Source of the DNA: a virus
IMG/VR virus record: IMGVR_UViG_3300025889_000200
Coordinates: 1 to 46,304 of that record
Reading direction: 5' to 3' (one strand)
Length of the DNA: 46,304 bases
A program made the translations under genes and the position numbers. Under the pieces are notes generated by a model. It ran no database searches. It saw only the letters and a program-made list of their open reading frames with translations, and was not told the DNA's origin. This document shows positions 46,100-46,304 of the stretch, one piece after another; positions within the stretch are counted from its first letter, which is position 1, and every line of letters starts with the position of its first letter.

Positions 46100-46304
46100 A
46101 TGGCACTAGCTAAATCACAAAAGAGCCTAAAGTCTTGGACTAAGCAGAAGTGGAGAACCAAGAGTGGTAAGCCATCGACGCAAGGCCCGAAAGCGACAGG
46201 TGAGAGATACTTACCTGAGAAAGCTATTAAGTCTCTTAGTTCTTCTGAGTATGCTGCTACCTCACGAGCTAAACGAAAAGGCGCTGCTAAGGGTAAGCAG
46301 TTTG
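46100..46304 (+). CDS. Small basic conserved phage protein (cut by right edge)
   Basis: The frame from the ATG at 46100 stays open to the right edge (68 codons visible). It starts MALAKSQKSLKSWTKQKWRT and continues KSGKPSTQGPKATGERYLPE and an EYAATSRAKRKGAAKGKQF segment. This family is typical of marine phages just before the terminase large subunit, where it is sometimes considered a small terminase-like or DNA-binding protein. The end of the protein lies outside the window. Confidence 0.75.
   Translation, partial: MALAKSQKSLKSWTKQKWRTKSGKPSTQGPKATGERYLPEKAIKSLSSSEYAATSRAKRKGAAKGKQF

Noticed and set aside
1-46304. Phage-encoded RNA polymerase (autographivirus type)
   Set aside because: No gene of suitable size or motif is present in the window; consensus sigma70 promoters suggest host polymerase. 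It could only lie in the missing segment.

Overview
This window is almost certainly most of the genome of a tailed, short-tailed (podovirus-type) marine bacteriophage, not a bacterial chromosome. The genes are densely packed with many ATGA/TAATG overlaps. They form three blocks: rightward virion genes, a leftward replication block, and a second rightward block of lysis and virion-associated genes. Several families typical of marine phages are present, including a T7-like family A DNA polymerase, a fused primase-helicase, a cobalamin-dependent ribonucleotide reductase, ThyX, MazG and GH108 endolysin. The left edge cuts the C-terminal part of a probable scaffolding protein and the right edge cuts a small basic protein. 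Terminase and portal genes are absent, so they probably lie just outside, between the right end and the left end of a circular map. No phage RNA polymerase is seen. Several sigma70-type promoters are, so host RNA polymerase is probably used. A DUF1127-like protein, a family common in Alphaproteobacteria, hints at an alphaproteobacterial host; this is inference.

Region by region. 1-12.8 kb (+): scaffold end, major capsid protein, two neck/tail proteins, a large repeat-rich tail fibre, two further receptor-binding candidates (one with carbohydrate-binding and LamG-like modules) and small tail-associated genes. 12.8-24.5 kb (+): small membrane or coiled-coil proteins, then the ejection (internal virion) proteins. 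These include a 1640-residue protein with 26 perfect-length 22-residue repeats, a tail lysozyme and an 1184-residue protein. 24.5-35.6 kb (-): nucleotide metabolism and replication (DUF3310, class II RNR, MazG, three PD-(D/E)XK-type proteins, SSB, DNA polymerase, primase-helicase, ThyX) and a tyrosine integrase. 35.7-40.4 kb (-): an accessory cassette with a predicted dizinc metallopeptidase, a Cys-rich 525-residue protein, an HTH protein and several small proteins. 40.4-42.05 kb: a 1.6 kb non-coding control region. 42.05-46.3 kb (+): a small putative regulator, lysis genes (membrane proteins, holin, GH108 endolysin), then small basic or virion-associated proteins.

The most interesting part is the 1.6 kb intergenic region. 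It holds a series of long inverted repeats, at least eight copies of a dispersed hairpin motif (GCTATCC-N4-GGGTAG type), a pair of GTAACATTACGT repeats 20 bp apart beside an AT-rich stretch, and a dense array of nine ACCTTAAGGT-type palindromes. The array overlaps a consensus TTGACA-17-TATAAT promoter. The same palindrome recurs three times around the start of the integrase gene, 6 kb away. Together with the integrase and a possibly leaderless first gene, this looks like a candidate lysogeny-type switch and/or replication origin. In contrast, the DNA polymerase has Tyr at the position equivalent to E. coli Pol I 762, which is usually associated with virulent phages.
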